A stretch of 32,934 bases of DNA from Clostridia bacterium (GTDB lineage: Bacteria; Bacillota; Clostridia; Christensenellales; CAG-1252), in the NCBI GenBank assembly GCA_017455385.1, contig JAFTBD010000002.1, forward strand, positions 1 to 32,934. The letters are read 5' to 3'. Below, piece by piece: positions 7,546 through 15,919 of this stretch. A program made the position numbers and the translations under genes. The notes beneath the pieces were generated by a model that did no database searches, was not told where the DNA came from, and worked only from the letters and a program-made list of their open reading frames with translations. Position 1 is the first letter of the stretch; every line of letters begins with the position of its first letter.

Positions 7546-8961
7546 TTAATCGTCGCCTTTTGGTTCGAATAGGCGTCGCGGCAACGCCAGCCCCTCATCC
7601 TCCTCCAGCGTCACCTCCACCGCGAACTGGATAATGATCATCATCGCGAAGAAGGACGGGGAGAAGAAGCCCGTATCCACCATGCAGTACCCCTCAAAAA
7701 GGAGGGTGGAGACGAAGAGGAATTGGACGCGGGTGTCTTTCCGATTGAGGAAGAAGGAGCGGTAACGTTGGAAGGTCCAAACGCCGTGGAAGAGTAGACC
7801 CACGACGCCCATCACGGCGCCCACTTGGAGTATCGTGCTGTGGAACCACAGGGGGGTGTATCCGTCTTTGACGCGTTCGCCCATCATATAGTCCCAGCCG
7901 ACGCCGAAGATGGGATGATTGCGGAAGGCTTCCCACGCGGCGGGGTACTCGAAATCCATTCGTCCATTGGAGTCCAAGCCCATGGCGAAGCGGTCGGCGA
8001 GGGCGGGAATGATCTTGTCCGCCGTGAGGACGATGCCCACCATCGCCGCGAAGATGACGGCGCAGAGGGAGAATCCATAGGCGCGCTTATGCGGGGTGAC
8101 CGCCATGATATAAAGGAGCATCGCAGGCATGGCGACGGTGACGACGAGGATGGAGCCACGCGACCCCGTGGAGACCAGTAAGGCGTATTCCGCGATGGCG
8201 GCGACGACGAAAAGAGGCGTCCGATTCCAATCCTTCGTGCAGAAATAGAGGGTGGCGGGGATGGCGAGGGTATAGATGGTGCCGATATTATTCGGACCGC
8301 CCCAGCCGAGCGCGTGACGCTTCTTCGCGATGGCGTCCACGATGGCTTCCACCGAGCCGAGCTTGAGATAATAGACGATCATTTGCAGGCTGATGATGAT
8401 GCCGACCGCGACGAGGTTCTTGAGAACGAAAGAGGGCATTTCCGCCTTGTCTTCCCGTCCGTAATTGCTGACCATATAGTAGGTATAAGCCGCGCCCACC
8501 ATGAAGATGATGAGGAAGGCGAGGAATATGACGAGGGGCTTCTCGTGCCCGCGCACGATGCCGCCGAGGGCGAAGGGGATCATCAGAAGGAGCAGGAAGA
8601 AATGCTGTCCTTTGAATTTCGATGGGCGCAAGATGTCCCAACGGTATTCCTTGCGGAAGCGAACGCCTTGGAATATGAGCCCGCCGAAAAGCGGGATCAA
8701 TAAAAGAAGCAGCCACCAATAAGACGCAAGGTCGTGCGAGTTGTGGCTGATGATAAAGGTGAACTGCATGAAGAAGACCAAGAGGGAACGATTGGACGAG
8801 GTGAAAAAGAGGGGCGCCGTGCATAATAGCGCCAAGAGGCATAGGAATATCACCCACAGCCCCGTCACCCAACCGATGAATACCACCGCGGCTGCAGCTA
8901 CGATGAAAAGGTCACCGGAGCAAAACTTCTCTATCTTGTCGAAAACCTTCGATCCGTCCAT
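7546..8961 (-). CDS. O-antigen ligase/Wzy-like polytopic membrane protein
   Basis: A 471-residue integral membrane protein with about ten hydrophobic segments from residue 15 to 450. The region GWGGPNNIGTIYTLAIPATLYF, then GSRGS, then HPIFGVGWDYM followed by a large loop and FHSTILQVGAVMGVVGLL, is the arrangement of the O-antigen ligase/Wzy domain family (glycan polymerase or ligase). Such proteins join or polymerise lipid-linked sugar chains at the outer membrane face. The substrate here, perhaps a capsule or secondary wall polymer, cannot be told from sequence. The ATG at 8961 lies 4 nt beyond the gltX stop, with no clear Shine-Dalgarno sequence, so translation is probably coupled to gltX. 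No other glycan genes are nearby. Confident on the family, unsure of the exact activity. Confidence 0.75.
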   Translation of the reverse strand: MDGSKVFDKIEKFCSGDLFIVAAAAVVFIGWVTGLWVIFLCLLALLCTAPLFFTSSNRSLLVFFMQFTFIISHNSHDLASYWWLLLLLIPLFGGLIFQGVRFRKEYRWDILRPSKFKGQHFFLLLLMIPFALGGIVRGHEKPLVIFLAFLIIFMVGAAYTYYMVSNYGREDKAEMPSFVLKNLVAVGIIISLQMIVYYLKLGSVEAIVDAIAKKRHALGWGGPNNIGTIYTLAIPATLYFCTKDWNRTPLFVVAAIAEYALLVSTGSRGSILVVTVAMPAMLLYIMAVTPHKRAYGFSLCAVIFAAMVGIVLTADKIIPALADRFAMGLDSNGRMDFEYPAAWEAFRNHPIFGVGWDYMMGERVKDGYTPLWFHSTILQVGAVMGVVGLLFHGVWTFQRYRSFFLNRKDTRVQFLFVSTLLFEGYCMVDTGFFSPSFFAMMIIIQFAVEVTLEEDEGLALPRRLFEPKGDD

Positions 8962-8965
8962 AGCG

Positions 8966-10393
8966 TCAGCGGGTCAGGAGAGCGATGGAGTGCTCCATCC
9001 TCTTGATACATTCCTCTTTCCCGAGGAGCTCCGCCATTTCGGTGGCGCCGCCCGGCGTGGACGCGCGACCCGTGATGGCGATGCGGAAACTCCAGAGCAT
9101 TTGACCTTTCTTGAGTCCGACGTTCTCCGCCGTGGCGACGAGGGTGTCGTGGAGGACGGTCATATCCCAACCGTCTGTCGCACGGATGGCGGGGAGGGCG
9201 GCATTCAGGGCAGTCAGGGCGACGGCGCCGTCCGTCTTCATCTTCTGATGGGTGAAGATCGAGGTGTCGTAGTCGCCGAATTCCTCGAGGAAATTCACGA
9301 GATCGGGGATCTCGGACAGGACTTCCACGCGGGGGATCAGCAGGGGAGCCAAGAGGGAATAGTCGTATTTGCCGCCCACTTTCGAGGCGTCGAGGAAGGG
9401 ACGCGCCGCTTCCACGAACTCGGGCACGGTCATATTCTTGATGTAACTGCCGTTCAGCCAGCGCAGTTTCGCTTCGTCGAAGATGGCGGGAGAGATATTC
9501 ACGCCTTCCACGTTGAAGAGGCGGATGAGGTCATCCATCGACATCATTTCCTCGTTGTTCTTCGGGCTCCAGCCGAGGAGGGCGATATAGTTCACGATCG
9601 CCTTCGGCAGATAGCCTTTCTTCACGAAATCGTCGAAATTCGCGTCGCCGTAGCGCTTGCTGAGCTTGCGCTCTTTGTCCTTCATAATGGGGGGCAGGTG
9701 GATGTATTGCGGGCGCTCCCAGCCGAATGCGTCGTAAATGAGATTATATTTCGGGGTGCTGGACAGGTACTCGTTGCCGCGGATGACGTGGGTGATGCCC
9801 ATCAGGTGGTCGTCCACGACGTTCGCGAAGTTATAGGTGGGCATCCCGTCGCTCTTGAGGAGCACGGCGTCCTCCATATCCTTATACGCCACGCTGATCT
9901 CGCCGTAAACGAGGTCGGTATAGCTGCTGACGCCGTCCGTATCGGGGATATTCTGACGCACGACGTAGCTGTCGCCGCGCGCGAGACGCTCCGCCACTTC
10001 CTCTTTGGAGAGGCGCAGACAGCGCTTGTCGTATTTCACCGTGCCGCCGTCCGTCATGTCGCGCCCCTTGCAGAAGCAGTAATAGGCGCCGCCGCGACGG
10101 ATGAGCTCCTCGGCGTACTTTTTATAGATGGCTTTCCTTTCGCTCTGGACGTAGCTGTAGCCGCCGACTTCCTTGCCGGGACCCTCGTCGTAGTCGATGC
10201 CCGCCTGTTTCAGCGTGTTGAAGATGACGTCCACCGCGCCGTCGACGTAACGACCTTGGTCGGTGTCTTCGATGCGGATGATGAATTTGCCGCCGTTCGC
10301 TCTCGCGTAGAGATAGGCGTATAGAGCGGTGCGCAGGTTGCCGATATGCATGAACCCCGTGGGACTGGGGGCGAATCTCGTTCTGACTTCCAT
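8966..10393 (-). CDS. gltX: Glutamyl-tRNA synthetase
   Basis: A 475-residue class I aminoacyl-tRNA synthetase that charges tRNA-Glu in the cytoplasm. The N-terminus RFAPSPTGFMHIGN contains the HIGH-type motif (HIGN, residues 16-19), and KLSKR near residues 243-247 is the KMSKS motif. IRIEDTDQGR is the usual Glu-binding neighbourhood. A CFC...YDKRC segment near residues 100-125 resembles the zinc site of some GluRS proteins. The C-terminal half is the helical anticodon-binding domain. The start at 10393 has a perfect GGAGG 6 nt upstream and gives the conserved N-terminus; an upstream ATG (10441) would overlap the promoter. Whether the enzyme also charges tRNA-Gln cannot be judged here. The membrane protein gene follows 4 nt downstream. 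Confidence 0.96.
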   Translation of the reverse strand: MEVRTRFAPSPTGFMHIGNLRTALYAYLYARANGGKFIIRIEDTDQGRYVDGAVDVIFNTLKQAGIDYDEGPGKEVGGYSYVQSERKAIYKKYAEELIRRGGAYYCFCKGRDMTDGGTVKYDKRCLRLSKEEVAERLARGDSYVVRQNIPDTDGVSSYTDLVYGEISVAYKDMEDAVLLKSDGMPTYNFANVVDDHLMGITHVIRGNEYLSSTPKYNLIYDAFGWERPQYIHLPPIMKDKERKLSKRYGDANFDDFVKKGYLPKAIVNYIALLGWSPKNNEEMMSMDDLIRLFNVEGVNISPAIFDEAKLRWLNGSYIKNMTVPEFVEAARPFLDASKVGGKYDYSLLAPLLIPRVEVLSEIPDLVNFLEEFGDYDTSIFTHQKMKTDGAVALTALNAALPAIRATDGWDMTVLHDTLVATAENVGLKKGQMLWSFRIAITGRASTPGGATEMAELLGKEECIKRMEHSIALLTR

Positions 10394-10412
10394 AATTTCC
10401 TCCGTTTTAATT

Positions 10413-10441
10413 AGTATAATGCATACACGCGCGTTTTGCAA
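10413..10441 (-). promoter_or_regulatory. Promoter of gltX
   Basis: Reading leftward: TTGCAA (10441-10436), a 17-nt spacer and TATACT (10418-10413). It ends about 20 nt before the gltX ATG, with GGAGG in between. Confidence 0.75.
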
Positions 10442-10468
10442 CCGCTTTCGAGGGGCGAGGCAGGGCGG

Positions 10469-10489
10469 TCGAAAAAATAATTTTTTCGA
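10469..10489. promoter_or_regulatory. Perfect 21-nt AT-rich palindrome upstream of spoIIE
   Basis: A TCGA-bounded palindrome (10-nt arms TCGAAAAAAT and ATTTTTTCGA around one A) in the divergent region between gltX and spoIIE. Each arm holds a 6-of-7 match to the Spo0A box TGTCGAA (GGTCGAA and, on the other strand, TTTCGAA). It could be an operator; the link to Spo0A is conjecture. Confidence 0.4.
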
Positions 10490-10563
10490 AATTCGCGAAA
10501 AAGGGACGCTTATCGACGTTCTTCGCGATATTCGGACGAGAGCGGCGATGTAAACTTGCCTTT

Positions 10564-12822
10564 ATGGATAAGAGCCTTCGTTCCCTGCTGACCTATGTCC
10601 CCGTCGCCTTTTTCCTCACCTTTTTATTGTCTTCCGCGCGCCTTCCGTGGGAGATCTCTCCCTTTTACCTCGCGGTATTCGCGACCTCAGTGTCTCTCGG
10701 CTGTCATTTTATCGTCGCCGCGCTCGTCTTTCTCGGCGGGACGATGCTGTCCGCGGTGGCGCTCGGGGGGTTCACGGTCGCTTTGCTCTTGCAGATGGTA
10801 TTCGCCGTAGCGGCGTCCGCCGCAGGCGCCGCCGTGCAGTTTCTGCGCCGTCGGCGCTATCACGGATTTTACGCCGTTTTGCTCGCATTTTTCGGACAAT
10901 TATTTACCGTTTTCTTTCTGCCGACCACCGCTCTTTATACCTTCTTGCCGAATGTGGCGCTCGCCGCCTTTTTCGCGCTCTTGACCACGAGGCTCTTCGG
11001 CACGAAACGCGCCCGCATCTTCCTCTTCACGAATGCGGAGAAGGTGCTCGTGATGATCTGCTTATTTGCCCTCGGAGCGGGGGCGTACAGCGTGTCCGGT
11101 TACGGCGTTTCGCCTTATTATCTGCTTCTTGCTGCGGCAGTTCCTCTTTTCGCCGCGCTCGGAACGGAGGGAACGGCATATGCTTTCGCTTTCGCGCTCG
11201 GGGCGACCGTGACCTGCGGGGACGGGCTTCTGGTGCTCCCGGTCGCGCTCGCCGCCCTTCCCATCGAGGGACTTCGACACCATAGAAGGATCGCGGCATT
11301 TAGTGTGCTTTTATCGGAAATATGCGTATATTTTCTATTTAATGCCGCCTTCTCTCCCTATAATTTCATCCTGCTCACGGCGGGTGGTCTCTTCGCGGCG
11401 CTCCTGCCCGAGGAGACCTATCGGAAGGCGGTCGTGCATTTCGGCAAAGGGGAGGAAGTCGCGGCGCGTAGTCTCGTGAATAAGACACGGCTCGACCTCA
11501 GCGGGAAGCTCGGCTGTATGAGTGATGCGCTCAGAAAGATGTCGCATAGTCTCCTTTTCCTCTCTGCGGACGCGGACGAGGAGGAGGTCGCCTGTCGGAT
11601 CGCTCGCGCGATGGCGAAAAAGCTTTGTGAAGGGTGTCGCGGCATTCGGGATTGCTCTCGGCAGGCAGGCGGCGACACGGCGGAGATACTTTTGCCGACG
11701 GTGCGCCGCGGCTTGGGGCAGGGGCGAGCCACCATCGTGGATCTCTCGCCTTATCTCAACAGCAATTGTCATAAGACGAAAAGCCTCATCGACGGGATCA
11801 ACGAGTTCATTCGGCAGTATACGGCGGAGAAAGGGCGGAACGAGGCGCTTGGCGCCGAACGCGCCGTGATGGCGAGCGAAGCGGAAGGGATCGCGGGCAT
11901 CCTCGACGCGATGAAGAAAGAGACGCGGCGGGTCGTCACCTTCGACGGGGATCGGGAGAGACGCATCGTCAGAGAGCTTGCGGCGGAGGGGATCACGGCG
12001 TACGATGCGATGGTCACAGAGGAGGGAGAATACCTCGGCGTCACCGTCACGATGAGCGAGAGCGACGCGGAGGATCCGCGCGCCGCCAAGGGAGTCTCAA
12101 GGGCGCTCGGCGTCCCTCTCCTCGCGGAGAGCGTAGGTCGTATCGGGGCGGGGGCGGTGTCGGTTTGTTTCGAGACGGCGCCCTACTTTGACGTCATCGT
12201 CGGCGAAGCGGTCGCGGTGAAAGAGGGGAGCGCGGAGAGCGGCGACACCAAGACGATCACCCGTCTCGGTTCGGACAAGGTGATGATCGCCCTCTCCGAC
12301 GGCATGGGGAGCGGACGGGAAGCGGGGGACGGCTCTGCGGCGGCGATCTCCCTCGTGGAGAATTTCTACAAAACGGGGGTGGACGAGAAGGTGGTGCTCC
12401 CTCTTATCAATCGGCTCTTGTCCGTCCGAAACGACGGGTCCTTCCAGACCCTCGATATGTGCGTCATCGACCTCAGGACGGGGGTGGCGGATTTTATCAA
12501 ACTCTCTGCGCCCGAGTCGGTCATCAAGCGGAAAGGGGGCTCGGAGATCGTGGAAGGGAGCGCGCTCCCCCTCGGCATCTTGCGGGAAGTCCGCCCCGGC
12601 ATCTCCCGCAAACAGCTCGGGAGCGGCGACCTCGTCGTCCTCATGACGGACGGTATCACGGACGCCATCGGCGCGGACGGCGTCGTGCGCGTCATCGAGA
12701 GCGGCAGGACCAATCACCCCCGCACCGTCGCGGAGAATATCTTGCAGGACGCGTCCTACGTCTCCTCGGCGGATGACAGGACGGTGGTCGCGGTGCGTCT
12801 CTATCGTCGATTGGACGGGTGA
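10564..12822 (+). CDS. spoIIE: Stage II sporulation protein E (SpoIIE-type PP2C phosphatase)
   Basis: A 752-residue membrane-bound Ser/Thr phosphatase. In the known system SpoIIE sits at the polar septum and dephosphorylates SpoIIAA to activate sigma-F in the forespore. Residues 1-290 hold roughly ten hydrophobic segments. The middle region has a Cys cluster (CEGCRGIRDC, about residue 355) also seen in clostridial SpoIIE. The C-terminal PP2C domain runs from about 555 to 748, with GDTKT, ALSDGMGSG (about 576-584), LMTDGITDA and a final DDRTVVAVRL. B. subtilis SpoIIE is somewhat longer (827 residues), but the domain order agrees. No good Shine-Dalgarno sequence precedes ATG 10564, so the start is less certain. 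spoIIAA/AB are not in the window. Confidence 0.9.
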   Translation: MDKSLRSLLTYVPVAFFLTFLLSSARLPWEISPFYLAVFATSVSLGCHFIVAALVFLGGTMLSAVALGGFTVALLLQMVFAVAASAAGAAVQFLRRRRYHGFYAVLLAFFGQLFTVFFLPTTALYTFLPNVALAAFFALLTTRLFGTKRARIFLFTNAEKVLVMICLFALGAGAYSVSGYGVSPYYLLLAAAVPLFAALGTEGTAYAFAFALGATVTCGDGLLVLPVALAALPIEGLRHHRRIAAFSVLLSEICVYFLFNAAFSPYNFILLTAGGLFAALLPEETYRKAVVHFGKGEEVAARSLVNKTRLDLSGKLGCMSDALRKMSHSLLFLSADADEEEVACRIARAMAKKLCEGCRGIRDCSRQAGGDTAEILLPTVRRGLGQGRATIVDLSPYLNSNCHKTKSLIDGINEFIRQYTAEKGRNEALGAERAVMASEAEGIAGILDAMKKETRRVVTFDGDRERRIVRELAAEGITAYDAMVTEEGEYLGVTVTMSESDAEDPRAAKGVSRALGVPLLAESVGRIGAGAVSVCFETAPYFDVIVGEAVAVKEGSAESGDTKTITRLGSDKVMIALSDGMGSGREAGDGSAAAISLVENFYKTGVDEKVVLPLINRLLSVRNDGSFQTLDMCVIDLRTGVADFIKLSAPESVIKRKGGSEIVEGSALPLGILREVRPGISRKQLGSGDLVVLMTDGITDAIGADGVVRVIESGRTNHPRTVAENILQDASYVSSADDRTVVAVRLYRRLDG

Positions 12823-12855
12823 GCGCACACCGCGCGAAAAAAATCGAGAAAACAG

Positions 12856-12884
12856 TTGTGTTTGCGGTTTTTATATGCTACAAT
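12856..12884 (+). promoter_or_regulatory. Promoter of secG
   Basis: TTGTGT (12856-12861), a 17-nt spacer and TACAAT (12879-12884), with an extended -10 TG. RNA would start near 12891, and AGGAG for secG follows at about 12904. Confidence 0.75.
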
Positions 12885-12917
12885 AATGAAACGATTATAG
12901 AATAGGAGAGTATTCGA

Positions 12918-13205
12918 ATGTTGGATTTTGTTCTTGCTTCGATCAAAAGCGAAGCGTGGGAAGTCATTGATGCCGTGCTCATCATCTTGATGACGGTCAT
13001 TTCCATCGCGATCGTCGTGGTCGTGATGATGCAGGAGGGCGAGAGCGGCGGCGTGTCCGCGATCTCCGGTGGTAGCAGCGAGACCTTTTACGGCAAGAAT
13101 AAGGGCCGCAGCAAAGAGCAGGTCTTGAAGCGTATCACCTTGATCCTCGGTGCGGTCATGCTCGTTATCTCGGTCGTTTTCTTCGCGCTCAAGTCTTTGG
13201 TGTGA
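12918..13205 (+). CDS. secG: SecG, preprotein translocase subunit
   Basis: A 95-residue protein with two membrane helices (about 18-38 and 73-93) joined by the hallmark SecG loop: VVMMQEGESGGVSAISGG, then SSETFYGKNKG and a basic stretch before helix 2. It assists SecYEG-mediated export. AGGAG lies 9 nt before the ATG and the gene has its own promoter. In many Bacillota secG is followed by rnr and then smpB. Here rnr is absent and smpB follows after a hairpin. Confidence 0.92.
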   Translation: MLDFVLASIKSEAWEVIDAVLIILMTVISIAIVVVVMMQEGESGGVSAISGGSSETFYGKNKGRSKEQVLKRITLILGAVMLVISVVFFALKSLV

Positions 13206-13234
13206 TACGGCAAGGTAATAGTTGCATCGACATT

Positions 13235-13260
13235 CGGGGGCTTCAGTGCCCCCGTTTTTT
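13235..13260 (+). terminator. Terminator-like hairpin between secG and smpB
   Basis: A 7-bp GC-only stem (CGGGGGC 13235-13241 with GCCCCCG 13248-13254), loop TTCAGT, then six T residues. The T run ends only 4 nt before the smpB ATG at 13265, so the smpB message must read through it or be made in an unusual way. Confidence 0.85.
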
Positions 13261-13264
13261 CTAA

Positions 13265-13711
13265 ATGGAACACGTCAAGATCATCGCACAAAATAAGAAA
13301 GCCTATCACGACTTCTTTATAGACGAGACCTACGAGGCGGGCATCGTCCTCGTCGGCAGCGAGGTGAAGAGCATTCGCGCGGGGAAGGTCAGTTTCGCGG
13401 ACAGTTTCGTGTCCGTGAAGGGTTCGACCGCCGTGCTGGAGAATTTTTACATCGCGCCCTATGAAAAGGGCAGCTACTTTAATCTCGAGGCGCGCCGCGA
13501 CCGCAACCTTCTCCTCAATAAGAGGGAGATCGACAAGCTTCGCGCCGCCGTGGAGAGAAAAGGCTATACCATCGTCGCCACCAAGCTGTATTTCAAGCAT
13601 TCGTTGGTGAAGGTGGAGCTCGGGCTCGCCCGAGGCAAACACGCGTACGACAAACGTAACGCGCTCAAGGAAAAACAGCTCGACCGCGAAGCACAGCGGG
13701 CGGCTATATAA
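13265..13711 (+). CDS. smpB: SsrA-binding protein SmpB
   Basis: A 148-residue protein that binds tmRNA and delivers it to stalled ribosomes. Recognised by IAQNKKAYHDFFIDETYEAGIVLVGSEVKSIR at the N-terminus, NLEARRDRNLLLNKREI in the middle, and the C-terminal GLARGKHAYDKRNALKEKQLDRE tail, which reaches the decoding centre. Length and motifs are normal. ATG 13265 gives the conserved N-terminus, but no Shine-Dalgarno sequence precedes it: the 5' side is the terminator hairpin and T run. No separate promoter is obvious in the 59 nt after secG. The tmRNA gene itself was not seen. metY begins 9 nt after the stop. Confidence 0.95.
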   Translation: MEHVKIIAQNKKAYHDFFIDETYEAGIVLVGSEVKSIRAGKVSFADSFVSVKGSTAVLENFYIAPYEKGSYFNLEARRDRNLLLNKREIDKLRAAVERKGYTIVATKLYFKHSLVKVELGLARGKHAYDKRNALKEKQLDREAQRAAI

Positions 13712-13720
13712 GGAGAAATT

Positions 13721-14986
13721 ATGAAGAAAGAGAGCATCTGTTTGCACGGCGGTTACACCCCGAAGAGCGGTGACGCCAACGTATTACCCATCTATCAGAG
13801 CACGACCTATGCCTATGATACCCCGGAGGAGATGGCGCACCTCTTCGATGTGCCGAAAGACGGACATATCTACACCCGCATCTCCAACCCCACGGTGGCG
13901 GCATTTGAGGAGAAGATGGCGCTTCTCGAGGGCGGCGTCGCTTCCATGATGACCTCTTCCGGTCAGGCGGCGAGCCTCATCACCGTGCTGACGGTGGCGC
14001 AGGCGGGCGACAATATCATCGCTTTCCCCACCCTATACGGCGGCACCTTCAATCTCTTGAAAGTCACGCTGGCGAAGCTCGGCATCGAATGTCGCTTCAT
14101 CAAGCCGGGGATGACGGACGAGGAGATCGAGACTCTCATCGACGACAAGACCAAGCTGATGTTCGGCGAGACCATCGCGAATCCCGCCATGGTCATCTTC
14201 GACTTCGAGCGTTATTCCGCTCTCTGTAAGAAGCACGGGCTCCTGCTCGCGGTGGATAATACCCTCGCGACGCCCTGTCTCGTCACTCCCTTCAAGTACG
14301 GCGTGAACGTCGTCATCCACAGCACCACCAAGTATCTGGACGGTCACGCGGTGGCGGTCGGCGGCATCATCGTGGACGGCGGTAACTTCGAGTTCCGCGG
14401 CAACCCCCGTTATGTAGACTTCACCACCCCCGACGAGAGTTATCACGGCACGGTGTACGTGGACGAAGGCGGTCCGGCGGCATTCGCCCTCAAAGCGAGG
14501 ATGCAACTGATGCGCGACATCGGCTCCAGCCCCAGCCCCTTCAATGCGTTCCTCACCAATCTCGGCACCGAGACCCTCGCGATCCGCATGAAGAAACACA
14601 GCGAGAACGCGATGTACGTCGCCGAGAAGCTCAAGAAGAACGACAAAGTCTCGTGGGTGAAATACTGCGGACTCAAGGATGACGAGAATCACGAGATGGC
14701 GGCGAAGTATTTCGAGGGCGGCTTCGGCGGCATGGTCTGCTTCGGCGTGAAAGGCGGCAGGGCGAAGGCGGCGGATTTCATCCGTAACCTCGGCTTCATC
14801 CGTCAGCTCACCCACATCGCGGACAGCCGCACCTGCGTCTTGCATCCCGCCTCCACCACCCATCGTCAGCTCTCGGACCAAGAGCTCATCGATTGCGGTA
14901 TCAGCGAGGATTTCATCCGTCTCTCCGTCGGTCTCGAAGACGCGGAGGACATCTATCAAGACATCGAACAGTCGCTGAACAAGTAA
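13721..14986 (+). CDS. metY: O-acetylhomoserine sulfhydrylase
   Basis: A 421-residue PLP enzyme of the Cys/Met metabolism family, making homocysteine from O-acetylhomoserine and sulfide. Motifs: STTYAYDTPEEMAHLF near the N-terminus, YTRISNPTVAAFEEKMALLEGG, SSGQAA, and the PLP lysine Lys204 in HSTTKYLDGH. The 421-residue length and the inserted segment after the lysine (EFRGNPRYVDFTTPDESYHG) fit MetY rather than the shorter MetB/MetC enzymes. AAGGAG lies 7 nt before the ATG. The pairing with an acetyl-type MetA directly downstream supports the substrate. No SAM riboswitch or T-box fits in the short spacers upstream. Confidence 0.93.
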   Translation: MKKESICLHGGYTPKSGDANVLPIYQSTTYAYDTPEEMAHLFDVPKDGHIYTRISNPTVAAFEEKMALLEGGVASMMTSSGQAASLITVLTVAQAGDNIIAFPTLYGGTFNLLKVTLAKLGIECRFIKPGMTDEEIETLIDDKTKLMFGETIANPAMVIFDFERYSALCKKHGLLLAVDNTLATPCLVTPFKYGVNVVIHSTTKYLDGHAVAVGGIIVDGGNFEFRGNPRYVDFTTPDESYHGTVYVDEGGPAAFALKARMQLMRDIGSSPSPFNAFLTNLGTETLAIRMKKHSENAMYVAEKLKKNDKVSWVKYCGLKDDENHEMAAKYFEGGFGGMVCFGVKGGRAKAADFIRNLGFIRQLTHIADSRTCVLHPASTTHRQLSDQELIDCGISEDFIRLSVGLEDAEDIYQDIEQSLNK

Positions 14987-15010
14987 AATTCCGCGACGAA
15001 GGAGAACACT

Positions 15011-15919
15011 ATGCCGATCGTCATTCCGAAAGCGCTTCCGGCTTATAAAATACTCTCGGATGAGAATATATTCGTGATGGGGGACGTCCGCGCCGAGACG
15101 CAGGACATTCGCCCGATAGAGATCGCGATCGTGAATCTCATGCCCACCAAGATCGAGACGGAGACACAGCTCCTCCGTCTTGTCAGCAACTCTCCTTTGC
15201 AGGTCAAAGTGACTCTTATCAAGACGGACAGCTACACCCCCACCCACGTGTCGGGACAGCACCTCTCCCGTTTCTATAAGACCTTCGACGAGGTGAAGGA
15301 TAAGAAGTTCGACGGGCTCATCGTCACGGGCGCTCCGGTGGAGACCATCCCCTTCGAGGAGGTCAAATACTGGACGGAGCTCACCGAGATCTTCGACTGG
15401 GCGGAGAAGGCGGTCACGTCCACCCTCTATATCTGCTGGGGGGCGCAAGCGGCTCTCTATTACCATTACGGGATCAAGAAGTACCTTTTGCCGAAGAAGC
15501 TTTTCGGCATATACGAGAATGCGGCGGTGAACCCATTCGATCCTCTCCTCAAGGGGCTGGACGACACTTTCAATATCCCGATGAGCCGCCATACCGAGAT
15601 CGACCAAGCCGCGACGCAGGCGGTGCCCGATTTGGAGATCCTCGCGAGGGGAAAAGATTGCGGCATCTCCGTCATCAAGAGCCGCGACAATAAGAAAATA
15701 TTCTTGACGGGACACTCGGAGTACGACCGCGACACTCTCTATAAGGAATACAAGCGCGACCTCGACAAGGGAGACCCCATCGAGCCCCCCGTTCGTTATT
15801 TCACGGAGCGCGGCGACGCGGTGAATTTCAGCTGGCGCAGCACCGCGAATCTCATTTTCTATAACTGGCTGAACTATTACGTGTACCAAGTCACGCCTTA
15901 TGACATCGAGAATGTATAA
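15011..15919 (+). CDS. metA: Homoserine O-acetyltransferase (MetA family)
   Basis: A 302-residue enzyme that acylates homoserine in the first committed step of methionine synthesis. The catalytic residues fall at the classical numbers: Cys142 in YICWGAQA, His235 and Glu237 in GHSEYD. Residue 111 is Glu (GAPVE). In characterised MetA enzymes Glu at 111 goes with acetyl-CoA use and Gly with succinyl-CoA, so acetylation is the likely reaction. This agrees with the neighbouring metY. AAGGAG precedes the ATG. The 3' end overlaps the start of the ATP-grasp gene. Confidence 0.95.
   Translation: MPIVIPKALPAYKILSDENIFVMGDVRAETQDIRPIEIAIVNLMPTKIETETQLLRLVSNSPLQVKVTLIKTDSYTPTHVSGQHLSRFYKTFDEVKDKKFDGLIVTGAPVETIPFEEVKYWTELTEIFDWAEKAVTSTLYICWGAQAALYYHYGIKKYLLPKKLFGIYENAAVNPFDPLLKGLDDTFNIPMSRHTEIDQAATQAVPDLEILARGKDCGISVIKSRDNKKIFLTGHSEYDRDTLYKEYKRDLDKGDPIEPPVRYFTERGDAVNFSWRSTANLIFYNWLNYYVYQVTPYDIENV

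Noticed and set aside
10070..10200. tRNA or riboswitch within the window
   Set aside because: No cloverleaf, T-loop sequence, SAM riboswitch or T-box pattern was found here or in any gap, including those before metY and carB.
8741..10324. Rightward frame of 527 codons opposite gltX
   Set aside because: gltX is unmistakable on the other strand; this frame is its His/Val/Arg-rich complement.
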